Source: Thelonectria olida
Lineage: Eukaryota > Ascomycota > Sordariomycetes > Hypocreales > Nectriaceae
DNA length: 64,000 nt
Assembly: GCA_020736575.1 (NCBI GenBank)
Contig: JAGPYM010000066.1
Coordinates: 53,503-117,502 of the forward strand
Direction of reading: 5' to 3'
Shown here: positions 11,576 to 23,105 of the stretch, piece by piece
Layout: every line of letters begins with the position of its first letter
Position numbering within the stretch: the first letter of the stretch is position 1
The notes under the pieces: generated by a model
What the model was told of the DNA's origin: nothing
Seen by the model: only the letters and a program-made list of their open reading frames with translations
Database searches by the model: none
Translations under genes and position numbers: made by a program

Positions 11576-12449
11576 TGGGTCTCTTTTTTTACTCCTGTGG
11601 TGATTGAAAGCGGACAATGGTGATGATGGAAGCTTCTTGGGCTTGGTGAGGTTCGAGCTGAGTGTCGAGCCCCATTTAAGCTGTCGAGCAGTAAGCACTT
11701 GCACAGCCCGCTGCTATATCCAACCTAGGCAGACATAGAGCAATAGAAGAGTCGACAAGATTCTCGAAGTTAGCATGTGCTAGTGCATGCGCTCTTGTTC
11801 TCTTCTTCTCTTGTTCTCATCATGCTGGATGTGCGGGTGTTCTTTCACGTTTACTGCTAGATATTTGAGTCCGAGTTGAACTGCTCATGCAGTAGAACAG
11901 GCAAATCTCCCCACCCAAATAAAGATTGGCTATTGACCACTTAAGAACAAAGCTGGAATTTAATCGCAACTGCTTTGCAAGCGCCAGCTCGTCGGCGTCT
12001 AGCGAGAGTGGTACTCCGGCTTCTGAACTATCGATTCCTAGACACATCCTCTGTACTTGGAGCGTTGTACTTTGCTTCCAGAACATCCAATGCATTGATC
12101 GACCCTGCAGCAGCGGGCTGGGACACGTCACTTATTATCCCAGGCCGCTTTCCCGTTCGCCTGCCAAGCCCGACCCACCTCCGTCGAAGAGAGCTCCATC
12201 CCCCGATAAACCCTCGATCCCCCCCAACTTGAGTTGTCATCGACCAAGTCATGCGCATAGAATGCGCACTGTCCTTGCAGCGAGGGTATCGATGCACTTC
12301 ACAGTGCATTACAGTGCAAGCATCCAGTCCTCGACGAAGACTCAGTCTTAGTAGCTTGCACTCGTTTTTAAAGTATTTAATGCTGCTTTTTCTCGTCTTA
12401 GCCTCTGAAACTCAGCCTTTTCAAATATGTGTGCGCCCACTTGCCAGCG
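11576..12449. promoter_or_regulatory. divergent intergenic region between DUF5071-like and SPT3-like genes
   Basis: About 870 bp separating two head-to-head genes, so it should contain both promoters. Open frames within it are compositionally poor and overlap in several frames, so none is called. A small cluster of AGTGCA-type words lies at about 12293-12320. No defined binding site is claimed. Confidence 0.4.
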
Positions 12450-13496
12450 ATGGAGAAACTTGAGAGCAAGTTCAAGTCTGAAATTCAACAGGTGACTCCC
12501 CATTTATGTCAAACCTGACCTAGTCGTCTCCTAACGGCTGAACAGATGATGTATGTCGGAGGTGAAACCCAAGACCCTTCATCAGAAACTCTCGCCCTTA
12601 TTGAAGCAATAATTAAAGATCAAGTCACCCTGCTGGTAATTGACTAAGTCTCAGCGGTCACCCTACTCACTGACTCCTTTCTGCAGCTTATTACTGCAAA
12701 TGATCTCGCCGCTCGACGCGGATCCCGAGTCTTCTCCAACAACGACCTCATCTTCCAAGTCCGCCACGACCCGTCCCGAGTCACACGCCTCCAGACATTT
12801 CTTCGCTGGAAGAGCATCCGCAAGACCATTCGCGATGACGACGACAAGGGGCCATCGGAACTCACTGTGGCCGAAGACGTTGCCGACGATTCTCTCAGTG
12901 GCCCCATGACTGGAGACGCCGCAACCAAAAAGTCACGTCTACCAGCTGCACTATTGCCATGGGATACCCGTTTCTTTTTCTCGGAACAGCCTCCAGGCGA
13001 CGATAACGACGGAGATCTACTCGCCGAGTCCAGCGAGGCAACTCTCGAGAAGCTGCGCCGTGCGGATGAGAAGACAAAGCATATGACTGCGGAAGGATAC
13101 GCCACATACTCCGAGTATCGACATGCGTCGTTTACCTGGCGCAAGGCGAAACGATTCCACGAATGGTCTGGTTTGGGCGTCATAGCCGAGCACAAACCTT
13201 CGGATGATTCTTTGGATATTCTGGGTTTCTTAACCTGTGAAATGGTTCAGAAACTGACGGAGATGGCGCTTGCAATACAGCAACAGGAGTTTAGAAGTCG
13301 CCAAAGTATGCGATGCGAATCAACACCGTCTGGCGATGCTAGTGGGCCTGGGCTTTTTCGTGAGTCGAATGCTGGAAGACCGCCAATTGATGTTCGGCAT
13401 ATTCGGCAGGCTTTTCATTTAACTCAGGTGAGGGCGGAAAGAAGGCGTATTAAGTTGAATAAGTTTTCAGACAGGAAGACCTTGAAATTGATCTAG
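12450..13496 (+). CDS. SPT3-like SAGA histone-fold subunit (diverged copy)
   Basis: Homologue of Spt3, the SAGA coactivator subunit that presents TBP to promoters. Three exons (12450-12491, 12546-12635, 12687-13496) give 313 aa; the tiny first exon (MEKLESKFKSEIQQ) joins directly to MMYVGGETQDPS, as expected for the histone-fold start. Other family blocks are LAARRGSRVFSNNDLIFQVR, a middle region ending in LPWDTRFFFSEQ, and ASFTWRKAKRF plus DILGFLTCEMVQKLTE in the C-terminal half. Several positions that I expect to be nearly invariant differ (for example HEWSGLG where the family usually has REWAGFG), and the part normally reading LLTRCTEL is changed. This suggests a rapidly evolving paralogue beside the essential single-copy gene, although it could be the only copy in this species. 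Confidence 0.85.
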
Positions 13497-14169
13497 CTTG
13501 CTTCAGTTGTCACTCTAGTTGGCGGAATGCCCCTGACTCCGGAGTGTCCTCGTATCCTCTTCCCTTCCTTCTTCGTTCGAGGGATACTCAACTAACCGTC
13601 CTCGATGTCGGGGGCGTTGATCTGTCCCACATGTAATGATGAGGATGCTGGATGATCGAGCTAAAAATCCTCCCAAGCAAGAACATCAAGATGTTATCGT
13701 AGGTATCTTTTAGAAAATACAGTAAAGCAAATAAGACACCCTTTAAAGGATTAAAGATTAAAAGGGGGCTGATAAGCAAAGTCTCGCCGAATGATCTTCA
13801 TAAACAACGTCAGAACAGAAGCAAGATCGAAGGTGCTAATATCTCAGGGAGTTTAGTTTGTCGAGAGAAATCTAATGATGTTCAGCGTTTGCTAGGGAAA
13901 GTCGATGCAGATGACGAAGCTAAGCCCTATCAGAGGTAGCTGGAGCAAGGCACTGGAAGAAAGATGTATGAGCACGTCGCACGAGTGCAAAGGAGCCAGC
14001 CGTTCAAGCGGCATTTCAAGTGCGAGAAGTATCACAAACCTATGATATTATGCATCTCTCTACTGTGATTCAGGTAGCGTGCTATGTACTATTAGTATTC
14101 CTATACATTCATATCGCCAGGCCTAGGGGTTGACGTAGAGTCAAATACCAATCTGGAAGCATTTCGATC
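13497..14169. other. intergenic between convergent SPT3-like and SDR genes
   Basis: About 670 bp, moderately A+T-rich in its middle (13,680-13,770). No gene, RNA or repeat recognised; presumed terminators of the two convergent genes. Confidence 0.4.
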
Positions 14170-15162
14170 TCAGTCCTTCAATCCCACCATTGTCTCTGAC
14201 TTGGCCCAAAATGCTGCTTCCTTCTTTTCATCATATGCCCAAGAGGCATAGCCCGGGGCCCAAGGGCCAGCTGCAGAATCCCACTCTTTTGAGATTTGGC
14301 AATCTTCAAGATACTTCCCACCCTGCCCTTCCAAGGTCTTGGCTACAGCAGCCCAAACTGTAGTAGCAGCACCCTGCTGAGGAGTCTTGAAAATCTTGGC
14401 AAGAGCTGGGTCCGACTGCGACGCGGCCATTTCCTCAGACAAATGCTGATATAAGCCAGTGCCCGTAGGACCAGGTTGGATACCCCAGGCATGCAGTCCT
14501 CGAGAGCCGTATCGACGTTCAATCTCATTAGCCGCCCAAATGCTGGCTGTCTTGCTTTTGCTATAAGCAATCCAGGGATGGTACTCATCATCCAGGTTGA
14601 TGTTGTCGAGATTGGGTTCCGCTGTGCGATGGGCGATGGAGGAAAGGAAGAGCACACGAGAATTGAAATCAGATGTAGCTGACGCCAGGAGTGCCGACTT
14701 GAGAAGATTGAAGAAAAGGAAGTGGCCAAGGTGATTGATGCCCATCTGAGTTTCGAAACCGTCAACAGTGCGGCCCTCTGGCGTCATCATGACTCCAGCG
14801 TTGCAGATGAGAATGTTCAGCTTCTGCGGGCTTTTGGCCAGAAACTCAGCTGCACAGCCGCGCACGCTTTCTAGGGAGCCGAGGTTGAGGTGAAGGAGCT
14901 GAACTTGGGGGCTGTTTGCGATATCGCCAAGAGCAGTTCGGGCTTTCTGCAGATCTCGTGCAGTGAGATACAATGTGGCTCCGGTAGGCAACAAGGCACG
15001 AGCCGTCTCGACACCTAGGCCAGAGGAGCAACCGGTAATGAGGATGACTTTGCCTCGCAAACCACCCTCTAGTCCCTCATCGTCGACGATCTGGGCTGCA
15101 GTAGGACGATCGTCACCGGGTCCACTCGGGGACTCGTGGACTTTGGCATAAGCAGAAGCCAT
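14170..15162 (-). CDS. short-chain dehydrogenase/reductase (SDR)
   Basis: NAD(P)-dependent oxidoreductase of the classical SDR family, retinol-dehydrogenase-like branch, 330 aa, single exon. The start at 15162 (MASAYAKVHESP) is preferred; the open frame continues upstream but without protein-like character. Visible motifs: cofactor glycine motif TGCSSGLG (43-50), NAG (121-123) preceded by LNILIC, catalytic serine in LFLSSIAHR (about 174-175), and YSKSK (Y200, K204). No signal peptide; predicted cytosolic. It lies 877 bp downstream of the GH31 glucan-lyase-like gene on the same strand, so it may reduce the 1,5-anhydrofructose made there. This role is inference; SDR substrates cannot be read from sequence. 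Confidence 0.9.
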   Translation of the reverse strand: MASAYAKVHESPSGPGDDRPTAAQIVDDEGLEGGLRGKVILITGCSSGLGVETARALLPTGATLYLTARDLQKARTALGDIANSPQVQLLHLNLGSLESVRGCAAEFLAKSPQKLNILICNAGVMMTPEGRTVDGFETQMGINHLGHFLFFNLLKSALLASATSDFNSRVLFLSSIAHRTAEPNLDNINLDDEYHPWIAYSKSKTASIWAANEIERRYGSRGLHAWGIQPGPTGTGLYQHLSEEMAASQSDPALAKIFKTPQQGAATTVWAAVAKTLEGQGGKYLEDCQISKEWDSAAGPWAPGYASWAYDEKKEAAFWAKSETMVGLKD

Positions 15163-16039
15163 TTTGATGAGCTGGATTGCGTGTAAGAGAAAGGCCGAAA
15201 GAGGAGGAGCTGATGGAAATGCAAGTTGTTGCGATGAAGCGGCGGTTAATGGAAGTCGGTAACACGAACCTTTATACACTCCCGACATGCCAAAGCCCGA
15301 ATTGGTTAGTGGCGTAAATGAAGAGCGAGCGCTGTGGCACAGGGAAGATAAACTTGCGGGGGGAAGCGAGTCTTTCGCAAATCTGGAGCGGGCCTGCGGA
15401 CTTGGGCGTGTGGATGGTCGGACTTGAACAGGATCCCCGCCTGCACCCATGTCGTCCGCCGCCTTCTAGATCTGTGTAAGGCTGCGGGCATGTTTGTAAG
15501 AAAGCCGACAGGCGAAGCGACCAAGGACCCCTCGTAGGTCAATACAACGGGGGGGGGGGTTAAGGTTTCGACCTATTCCTCACTTGATGTAATGCGCCCT
15601 GGTCACCAACTATTATCCTCACCGGAGACTTGTGAAGAACTCAACGTTATGTATGGCCTGACTCAGCCTGGGCTATCGCATGAGCTCCGAGCCCGGCATT
15701 GGTCAGGACCAGTAGAAGTCACTTTAATCCTTTCCAAGTCGTTGAGCCTAATTTTAGGCGTTATCGGCAATAGCTACGTTGCTCCGTGAGCCGACCGACG
15801 CTTACACCATGGCTCAACTTCACAGTCTTACAAATTCAGAATTGGTGGAAGCAATCTTGTCTTGACTCACATCCTCCAACACAGGACTTACTAATTATTA
15901 ATGGCTACCTATCAATCTTGACTAGCGAACACGAGCTAACTAACAAGCTGAAACTGAAATGAATGATGCCCGAGGTAAAATCCAATCTTGCCTGCTCACA
16001 AAGGGTTCCACGCAGGAGAGCCACGCTCTGCAACCAGCT
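15163..16039. other. intergenic with an 11-G homopolymer
   Basis: Promoter region of the SDR and 3' flank of the GH31 gene. Contains a run of eleven G at 15549-15559. Nothing else recognised. Confidence 0.45.
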
Positions 16040-19000
16040 TTAATCCAGGCCAGTGACGGTGATGGAGACGTACTTGTCTGCGACAGAAGGCGGGGTCGTA
16101 GGAGAAGGGGTGCCACTAAGGGGACCAGCGAGCGAAGGCACAAGGGCAACCGGCACATTCACCAGCAGAACGGAGCGGGCCGCGTTGTACTCAGGCTGCT
16201 GTACGGGAAGAGTCTTGCCAGTCTCATCCTGGATCGTGACGTTGACCCCAGCCCCCGAGCCTGCTGTCGACGCGACAGCCCAGATGGCGAGGTTGTACGT
16301 GTCGCCCACAGTGGACGACGCGTCATAGCCGTCCCAGGCGTGGAACAGCTTGACATTTCGGCTTTGCTGGGCGCAATCCTGGTTCGTTGTCAGCTGTTTG
16401 AACGGCATCAACATGTCGCGAAGACAGACCTGTTCAATTACGAGTTCGCGGAAAAGACTCTTCGCCTCTTTAGGCTCACTTGCCTTACCGGAGTACTTGT
16501 ACTGCGGGAGGTAGGCGGGTGCGCTGTCGCGGCTGACACCATCATCGAGGAACATGGAGTAAGACTGAGGATGGAGGATTAGAAAGTAGCCCAGGCATCT
16601 CATCGGGGCTCCGGCAAATGACTTACAGACTTCTGGTTCGCTTTGCCAGGATAGATGTGGATCATTGGGGGATTCAAGGGTATCTCCCCGATATATTGGC
16701 AATCGCGAATCTGCGGGATAATGGCACCTACGATCGGTCAGCTTCTTCTCTGTGCTCCAAGTAGACAGAGGGATACATACCTCCGCGAATATAGACCGGA
16801 GTCACATAGGCTATCTGCGTTGGGTCCTTGATTCCATCGGGAATGCCGCAGAAGTAACGGATTGTCGTGCCGCCCTCAACCGGGTTCCCCAGCATTGTAG
16901 CATGCATGAGACCCTGAGGGTCCTCACCCAAGTTCTGCTCATCAATTTGAAGGTTGGATGGGAACCATAAGTCTGAACCTGGGAGGTACACATTTCGGTA
17001 AGACACGCTGGGGTGCAGGACGGGGCAGACCAAGATGTTGTGGCCGAGCAGGTATTGCGTGTCGATGTAGTTGTCGTTGGCATTGAAAAGAGTTGTGTCA
17101 TCCGGATCGGTAATGAGCTAAACAAGTTAGAAAGGGGATCGAGTTGATGGCATTATACTGCAGAGCTGTCATACCATGGCACGAGCAATTGGCAGACCAT
17201 TGGTCAGGTTCGCGAACATGGTGTCGTACAGGACCTGGATCAGCGAATAACGAAGCTTGACATAGTACCGGCAGATGGGCTCGACCGAGGCGTACAGTGT
17301 CTTTTGACTGTCGGCGATCAAACCCGCGTTCGGGCCTTTGAGGACGTTGGTGTATTGCCATGGCTCCTAGCCACTGCTTAATATCGAATGATGACCCTGG
17401 AGTAGGCGAGAACTTACCTGGAAGACCTTGGTGTTGAAGTGCTGGTTGTAATGGTTGCGGTACCAAGGTAGAAGGAAGGCTCCTGAGTACCATCGGATCA
17501 GCAGTTCTGGATCACACCAACGTGGGGGAGGCAGATTCGAGTTCGGGTCGAAGGTAAATCCTCCCATGTCGACACCAGCAATGGTCAGCCCACTGTATCC
17601 CAGAGCAAGGACTTGGGCGACCGAGATTCTCCAAAAGTCCCAGGAGCTCCCGTTGTCACCGGTCCAGAGGCCTGCATATCGATGCATGCCCGTCAGGCTG
17701 CCACGGCCAATGATGAAGTTGCGCTTATTCTGTCGACACGCCAGGTTGTTTAGGCCATGGTAAGTTGCCTTGTGCAAATTGTACGAATAGAGTGCCAATA
17801 GTTCGATGGCCGTCTTGGTTGGTGGTTTGACCTTTGGATCTTGATCATAGACATCATCCGACATGAGGAGTCGCGACGGAAAGCTGCACATTCGTCAGTG
17901 AGATTCAAGAGCCAAGATGCAGGCATTCAAACCCAAGCATGTCCCCGTAGCAGGTTCCGATGGAGGGAGTCGTCATGTCTTGCCACACGAATTCGAGGCC
18001 ATTTTCGAACAGATATTGATACTGCTGACCCCATACCTTTCGTGCGATCGCGCGGTTGAGGTCAGGGTAGTATCCCGGCTACGTTTGTCAATATCATGTT
18101 GGGGCCATGCATAAGGTCACTCACAGTTCCAAGCTCGGGGCCGTAGCTCACACCACCGTGGAAAGGGTATCCGCTGTTGTAGTTCCCTGGGTTGAACTCG
18201 TAATTATCGGAGTACGATTGGGCCCCGGGATAGTCAGCGAACCAGATGCGCTCCTGCAGATTGTTTGGGTCCTGGGTTGTCGGCTGGGCGTATCCGCCAT
18301 CATATCTCGTGCACTGTTGTCCGACACTCGGCAGGCCTTCAGTGTACCGATTGTCGCAAACCAAAAGACTGATTCCATTAGCGCAGGCTGATTTTGAATG
18401 GCCATCAAACCTACTTGGTTGCAGGGTTGAGCTTGTCATTCATATCCCAGAAGGCTTGCAAGGCCAGGTACGGATCGTTTTCGAATTCGCGAAGGCTCAA
18501 GATGGGCGTGATGTTGGTGCAGCATTTCACGCCGTTCTGACGGAGGGTTTGCAAGAATCCCCCGACATCTGGCCAATTTTTCCCGTTGACCGTAAATGTA
18601 CGGTAGCGATCCTTCGAAGGTTAGCTAGTTTCTGGTTGAATCAACGCCATCGTACCTGCAAATCGACATCAATATGCATTCCGTCAAGCGGAGTCCCCGA
18701 CCAACGGTATCCATTCACAATGCCAGTGACGGTGTCGTCCGAATCATAACCATAGCCTGATTCTATCAGCACAATATTCATGCATTACACGGCTTCACTC
18801 ACATCCTTGATGATGACCCAAAATGAATCGGGGCTTGAGCTTCGCTCTCCCCACGATTGACGTGTATTGCCTGATGCCTGTTAGTGACATAGGCACCTTT
18901 CGAGAATAGACAAACTCACCAGATCATCTTCGGCACGTCATCTGCTGTCATGATATAGGCATCAAAGGTTCCGAACCGAGTAGCTACGCCAACAGTACTG

Positions 19001-20228
19001 GAATTTCCCATTCCAAGGTCAATTGCAACTTGCGAATAGTTGTCCACCAGCATGCCCGTGACATTTCGGTAGTCCGGGGTTCCATTCATCTCCAAGTAGA
19101 AGGGGGAGGAATGATACCTGAATTGTCAGTCTCGATCAAAGCATCCATGGATGGGAGAACATACAGTGGCTCCTTGGAGTCAAGAGCTCCTTGGCCGTAG
19201 ACTTTGTGATAGTTGAAGTTGTCGTAGCCTGATTGTATTAGTGGGGATGGTTGATTGAGATGGAAATCTTACAAAAGTAGTTCATGTACGTAGGCTTCTT
19301 CAGAACGGTTCGTCCTCCATGTTCACCGAACCCGAGATACGCAGCCGGTTCCGGCTTGTTGACTTTGAGAACCACGTTGTTGATTACTCCAATGTCTTTA
19401 TCGCCTTGATAAGCGAAGGTCTTGCCTGTTGTCTGCCAGACGATCTGCTCAGAAGGCGAAATGGGGGTGACGCCCAGAGACTGCAAAAGACTGGCGCTGG
19501 CGACATCGGCCTTCATGGGACTGAGCTGTCTTGTGGCCTGTAGAATGTGAGCGTGCTAGTTGTAACTGTTTCACAAATACGACCAACATACAACGATACG
19601 GAACGAGTTCACGGGATCTGCCAAAAAGTGCAGACGGGTGTTCACAATGCCGGCTGGATTCTCGTCCGAAAAGTCGACAGACTGGTATTGGTTAGTGATG
19701 GACCAATGGTAGGGCGTGAGGGATCGTTCTCACACTGAGGATCCAGTGGCCCGAAGAAGGTTGCTGGAAGGTCGTCTTCCAAAACCAGCCGGGCTTGGTT
19801 TCATAAGTATTCCCAACTTTGGACTCTCGGTATTCTTCTTGGAGAGAGTCTACCAGTTCGGCAAAACTGTTCATCACAATCGTGCGCCTGTCATAACTGA
19901 TTAGTCATTGGGTCCATGCAAATGAACTCCCATGATGGATGGATACTAACGAGTTGGCATCTGGATAATCCGTGTCCTGGAACTTTGGATTATATCTGAT
20001 CCTCCAGATTTGAGGCGTTACGAATTGAACGAGACAGTTCGTTCCATTGCCCGGATCTCCGTCGCTCGCATTGAAATAAATCTGAGCCGCAAATCGACGC
20101 GGATCACTCTTGTCCGTCGAATCGGAGGAAAGAACCGTACGAACCTGGCCCGGCGTTTGGAAGCTGGGCACCGACGTGTAGAAGACATCCGCCGGGATGA
20201 AGTTCAAAGGATCAGTTGGAGCGGACAT
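16040..20228 (-). CDS. GH31 alpha-1,4-glucan lyase
   Basis: Enzyme that cleaves alpha-1,4-glucans from the non-reducing end by elimination, releasing 1,5-anhydro-D-fructose. I read 16 exons, with end points 20228-19951, 19887-19734, 19681-19592, 19537-19273, 19228-19165, 19117-18920, 18870-18803, 18756-18656, 18611-18415, 18368-18125, 18078-17933, 17883-17418, 17366-17175, 17117-16781, 16727-16627, 16564-16040. All junctions stay in frame, giving about 1,141 aa, slightly above the ~1,070-1,090 usual for the lyases. The catalytic nucleophile lies in GLEFVWQDMTTP (split codons checked across exons 10-12) and the acid/base in YAGLWTGDNGS. Other lyase-type blocks are DDGVSRDSAP, LHKATYHGL and PLDGMHIDVDLQ. 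The start SAPTDPLNF aligns with the known lyase N-terminus and has no signal peptide, so the enzyme is probably intracellular and acts on glycogen or maltosaccharides. A plain alpha-glucosidase is the alternative. Confidence 0.85.
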
Positions 20229-20449
20229 GATGTTGAAGTTGATAGTCCGTGAATTGAGGGTGATGAGTGGTGATAATATCCAATTTTTTTCGGCTGCGTA
20301 TCCCATCTTAAATATTGAAGCCAGGTTCAAGTCTGCAAGAATTCTGGCGGGTTTGGATGACTTGACTGTGGCGCGTTCGAGACTGTAACTGCCATGAGGA
20401 CGGGTCCCATGCGGCTGTGGAATGGAGGGGAAAAGAGGAAGCTGGAACG
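20229..20449. promoter_or_regulatory. promoter region of the glucan lyase gene
   Basis: Short GC-balanced stretch between the lyase start and the A+T-rich block. An in-frame ATG at 20330 would add 34 residues to the lyase but the added sequence does not resemble the family. Confidence 0.4.
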
Positions 20450-20889
20450 CAAATAATCTAAATAGTATTGGGCAATGAATATATAGAGTATTAACTTTAC
20501 GATCGGTAATTTTTATTATTATATAAACTCTTGGTATATTTTGCTACCTAGTTGCCTTGCTCTATTTCTATTAGTTCGAATGCCCTTGGACCCACTTTAA
20601 CCTTTTTTAAACTTTCCTTTTTTATTTAACCTTTTTAGCCCCCCACTTTTTTAACCCTTATGTCCATTTGACCCACTTTTTATTTTTAAATTTTTCTATT
20701 CTTTTAAGTAACTATTTGGATTATTACTACTATATATAGCAGCTCTTAAAGCTATAGCTTATAAGTATTTAATTAGATTATTTTAATAAATTACTTATTA
20801 TTATTATTAAAATATTTTTTTTTTCCCTTTTAAAAAGTTATATAAAGTTTTTAACTTTCTATTTAAAAAAGTTATAATAGTATTAATAA

Positions 20890-20978
20890 GGCTAATTGTA
20901 AACCTTATAAAAAAGCTTATTATAATAAATATAAGACTAGGTTTTACTTATATTAATTTTTATCATATACTAATATTA
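20890..20978 (+). repeat. internal direct repeat, copy A
   Basis: About 85 bp, matching the segment at 21406-21494. The shared core AAAAAGCTTATTATAATAAA continues into ATAAG(A/G)CTAGG and further. Differences are mainly transitions. Confidence 0.8.
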
Positions 20979-21405
20979 GGCTAATTTTAATAAATAAAAA
21001 TACTAATAATATTAATATATTAAATATTTTAATTAAAATCTTATAACTTTAAATAATTAAATTAATCTTTTCATTAATATTTAATAATATATTTATATTA
21101 AATAGTATAAAAATATTTAAATATTATAATTTTTTTAAATACTTATTAAAATCTTTTATTAGCTTAATATATTTAAGGAAGTTTATATATTTTAATATTT
21201 AATAAGTAGTTATATAGCTTTTATTATTTAATTCAATTATATTATATTTAATTAATAAAAAGTTAGGCATTTTAGCTATTATATATTATATTATTAGTTA
21301 AGTTAAATAAATTAGCATTAAATAGAAAGAATATATACTTTTATATTAAAAGCTTAAAATAAAGTTCCTTAAATAAGATTTATTTAATAGGGACTTTTAT
21401 ATTAA

Positions 21406-21494
21406 AACTAATTATAAGCCCTATTAAAAAGCTTATTATAATAAATATAAGGCTAGGGTTTAACTTATATTAACCTCTATTATATGCTTAAATT
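21406..21494 (+). repeat. internal direct repeat, copy B
   Basis: Second copy of the repeat at 20890-20978, about 516 bp away in the same orientation, retaining more G and C (GGCTAGGG versus GACTAGGT), so it is the less mutated copy. Confidence 0.8.
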
Positions 21495-21650
21495 ACTAGC
21501 TTTTTTAATAATAAAATAGAGTATTAAACTTAAAATAGTACTATAATTAGAAAGGTTAAGCAGAGGTTTATTAATAGAAAACTTTACTTTCTTAAAAATA
21601 CTATTTAATTCTTAATATTATAGGCAATTAATTATAAGGATCTATGGGTA

Positions 21651-23105
21651 GGCAAGTTATGTAACTAATGTATACTTCAGCTACCTATCTATGGGAGACT
21701 TCAAATATGCCTCTTCAAGCGGCCTGTATAGCCAACTAAGCGTCCAAGTAAACAGCGGGAGCGGGACGCCACTCACGACACTGAATACGTAGGCTGCATT
21801 GCAAAGGACAACAATTCGCCCTTTTCGATATGTTTTGTGTTCATGGCTTTCTTTTACTGTGTATCACCAACCAGCCACGTCCGAGCCGGTATTGTCTTTC
21901 GAAAGTCAACACTCTCCGCAGCCGTCACATTCCACAACACTGTCTTTCGTCTCAAAGACATGAGCAAGTCTCGAATGGTCTGTTCCATCTTTAGAGCGCC
22001 ACAGAAATGTCTCCATGCTTGCCGCCGTTTAACGTTCCAAGTCTCTCCGCGTTATCGGTGGAGTCTCGCCCGTTTCCGGAACTGTGAAGGGTGGAGGCTC
22101 TGCCGCCTACAGGCTGAGTTGGCCAGCCACCCTGGGGGATTCCAACGAAGCCGAGATTAGCAAATTTCTAGACGTTGGGGCAGTAGCCACCTTGAGCCGA
22201 TCTACAAACGGTAGCTTGGATTAAGAAAAGAATCGAGGTTGAGGTAAAGGCATGAGTTCGTCCATTCCTCACAGCACGTTTTAAGATTGTCATGGGAGAC
22301 CTCAAAGCCTAGCAGATGAGAACTAGTCTGCTACATAGGTAACCGATCGCCCAACGCTCTATCTCGAGGCATTTTTTACCCCGCAAGTCGTGGATGTGGC
22401 TGGCTGATCCTGGAACGCTTCAAGGTCCAGCAGGCTTGATATGCTCCGGATCGGGCCGGCTCGCCCCCCAAAGAGACTCGCTTGAACCCAATTTGAATTC
22501 CGCCGTGTCCATACTATAAACCTATCACCATCCAGTCACACCGCATACAGCGGGCATCATTATGAGACGAACCTCGAGGATAAGGTGGGCTTCCTTGAAC
22601 ACAATGCGAAGAGCGGCATGCAGATCCACAAGCCCACGAAACCCTCATTAACGACTTCTCGATCACAGCACATGGTTGGGAACCTTCTGAATCAGGTGAT
22701 AATCCGGTTCAGGTTGTTCCCCTCGTCAACTGGAATGTTGTGGAGCCCCGATTCACATGTTGAAGTCATGCCAGTTCATCCTAGTCGACCTTGTATGACG
22801 ACAAGCACGAAGCCACCATGCCGACTGTGTGATTGATGATAGTCGACACCATTAATTCGGTGATTTGACCAATTGAATCGACCATCTGACTGGGGGAAAG
22901 TCGCTTTGGATTGGCGCTTGCAGTGCCAGGAGAAGTCATAGTCCTAGGTATATCAATGCCTGGCACCTGGAAGTGATTTCGGCTTGCTTTTTGAAAACCA
23001 ACGCTGATTCTCTGTTCAGAGTATCTTTCGCGGCGTACTTCTCTGCAACCGCCCAAACCCTCAGCTGGCCTCACGATTCGCAACTGAGAGCACTCAAGAA
23101 TCGCG
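21651..23105. other. intergenic region upstream of the multicopper oxidase
   Basis: About 1.45 kb of GC-balanced DNA after the A+T-rich block. Open frames (for example 21837-22160 and 22781-23194) show no recognisable domain and are not called. The final few hundred bases are the presumed promoter of the multicopper oxidase. Confidence 0.4.

Larger units (their letters stand above)
20450..21650. repeat. A+T-rich block, probably RIP-mutated repeat DNA
   Basis: About 1.2 kb made almost only of A and T with abundant TA, AAT and TTA words and no usable open frames. Abrupt borders against GC-balanced DNA and an internal duplicated segment whose copies differ mostly by G/A and C/T changes fit repeat-induced point mutation of a transposon. 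The original element cannot be identified. Confidence 0.8.

Noticed and set aside
15549..15559. poly-G run as a functional element
   Set aside because: Simple homopolymer in an intergenic region; no further support.
20450..21650. A+T-rich block as an origin or centromere
   Set aside because: Too short for a regional centromere and its duplicated segment points to repeat decay.
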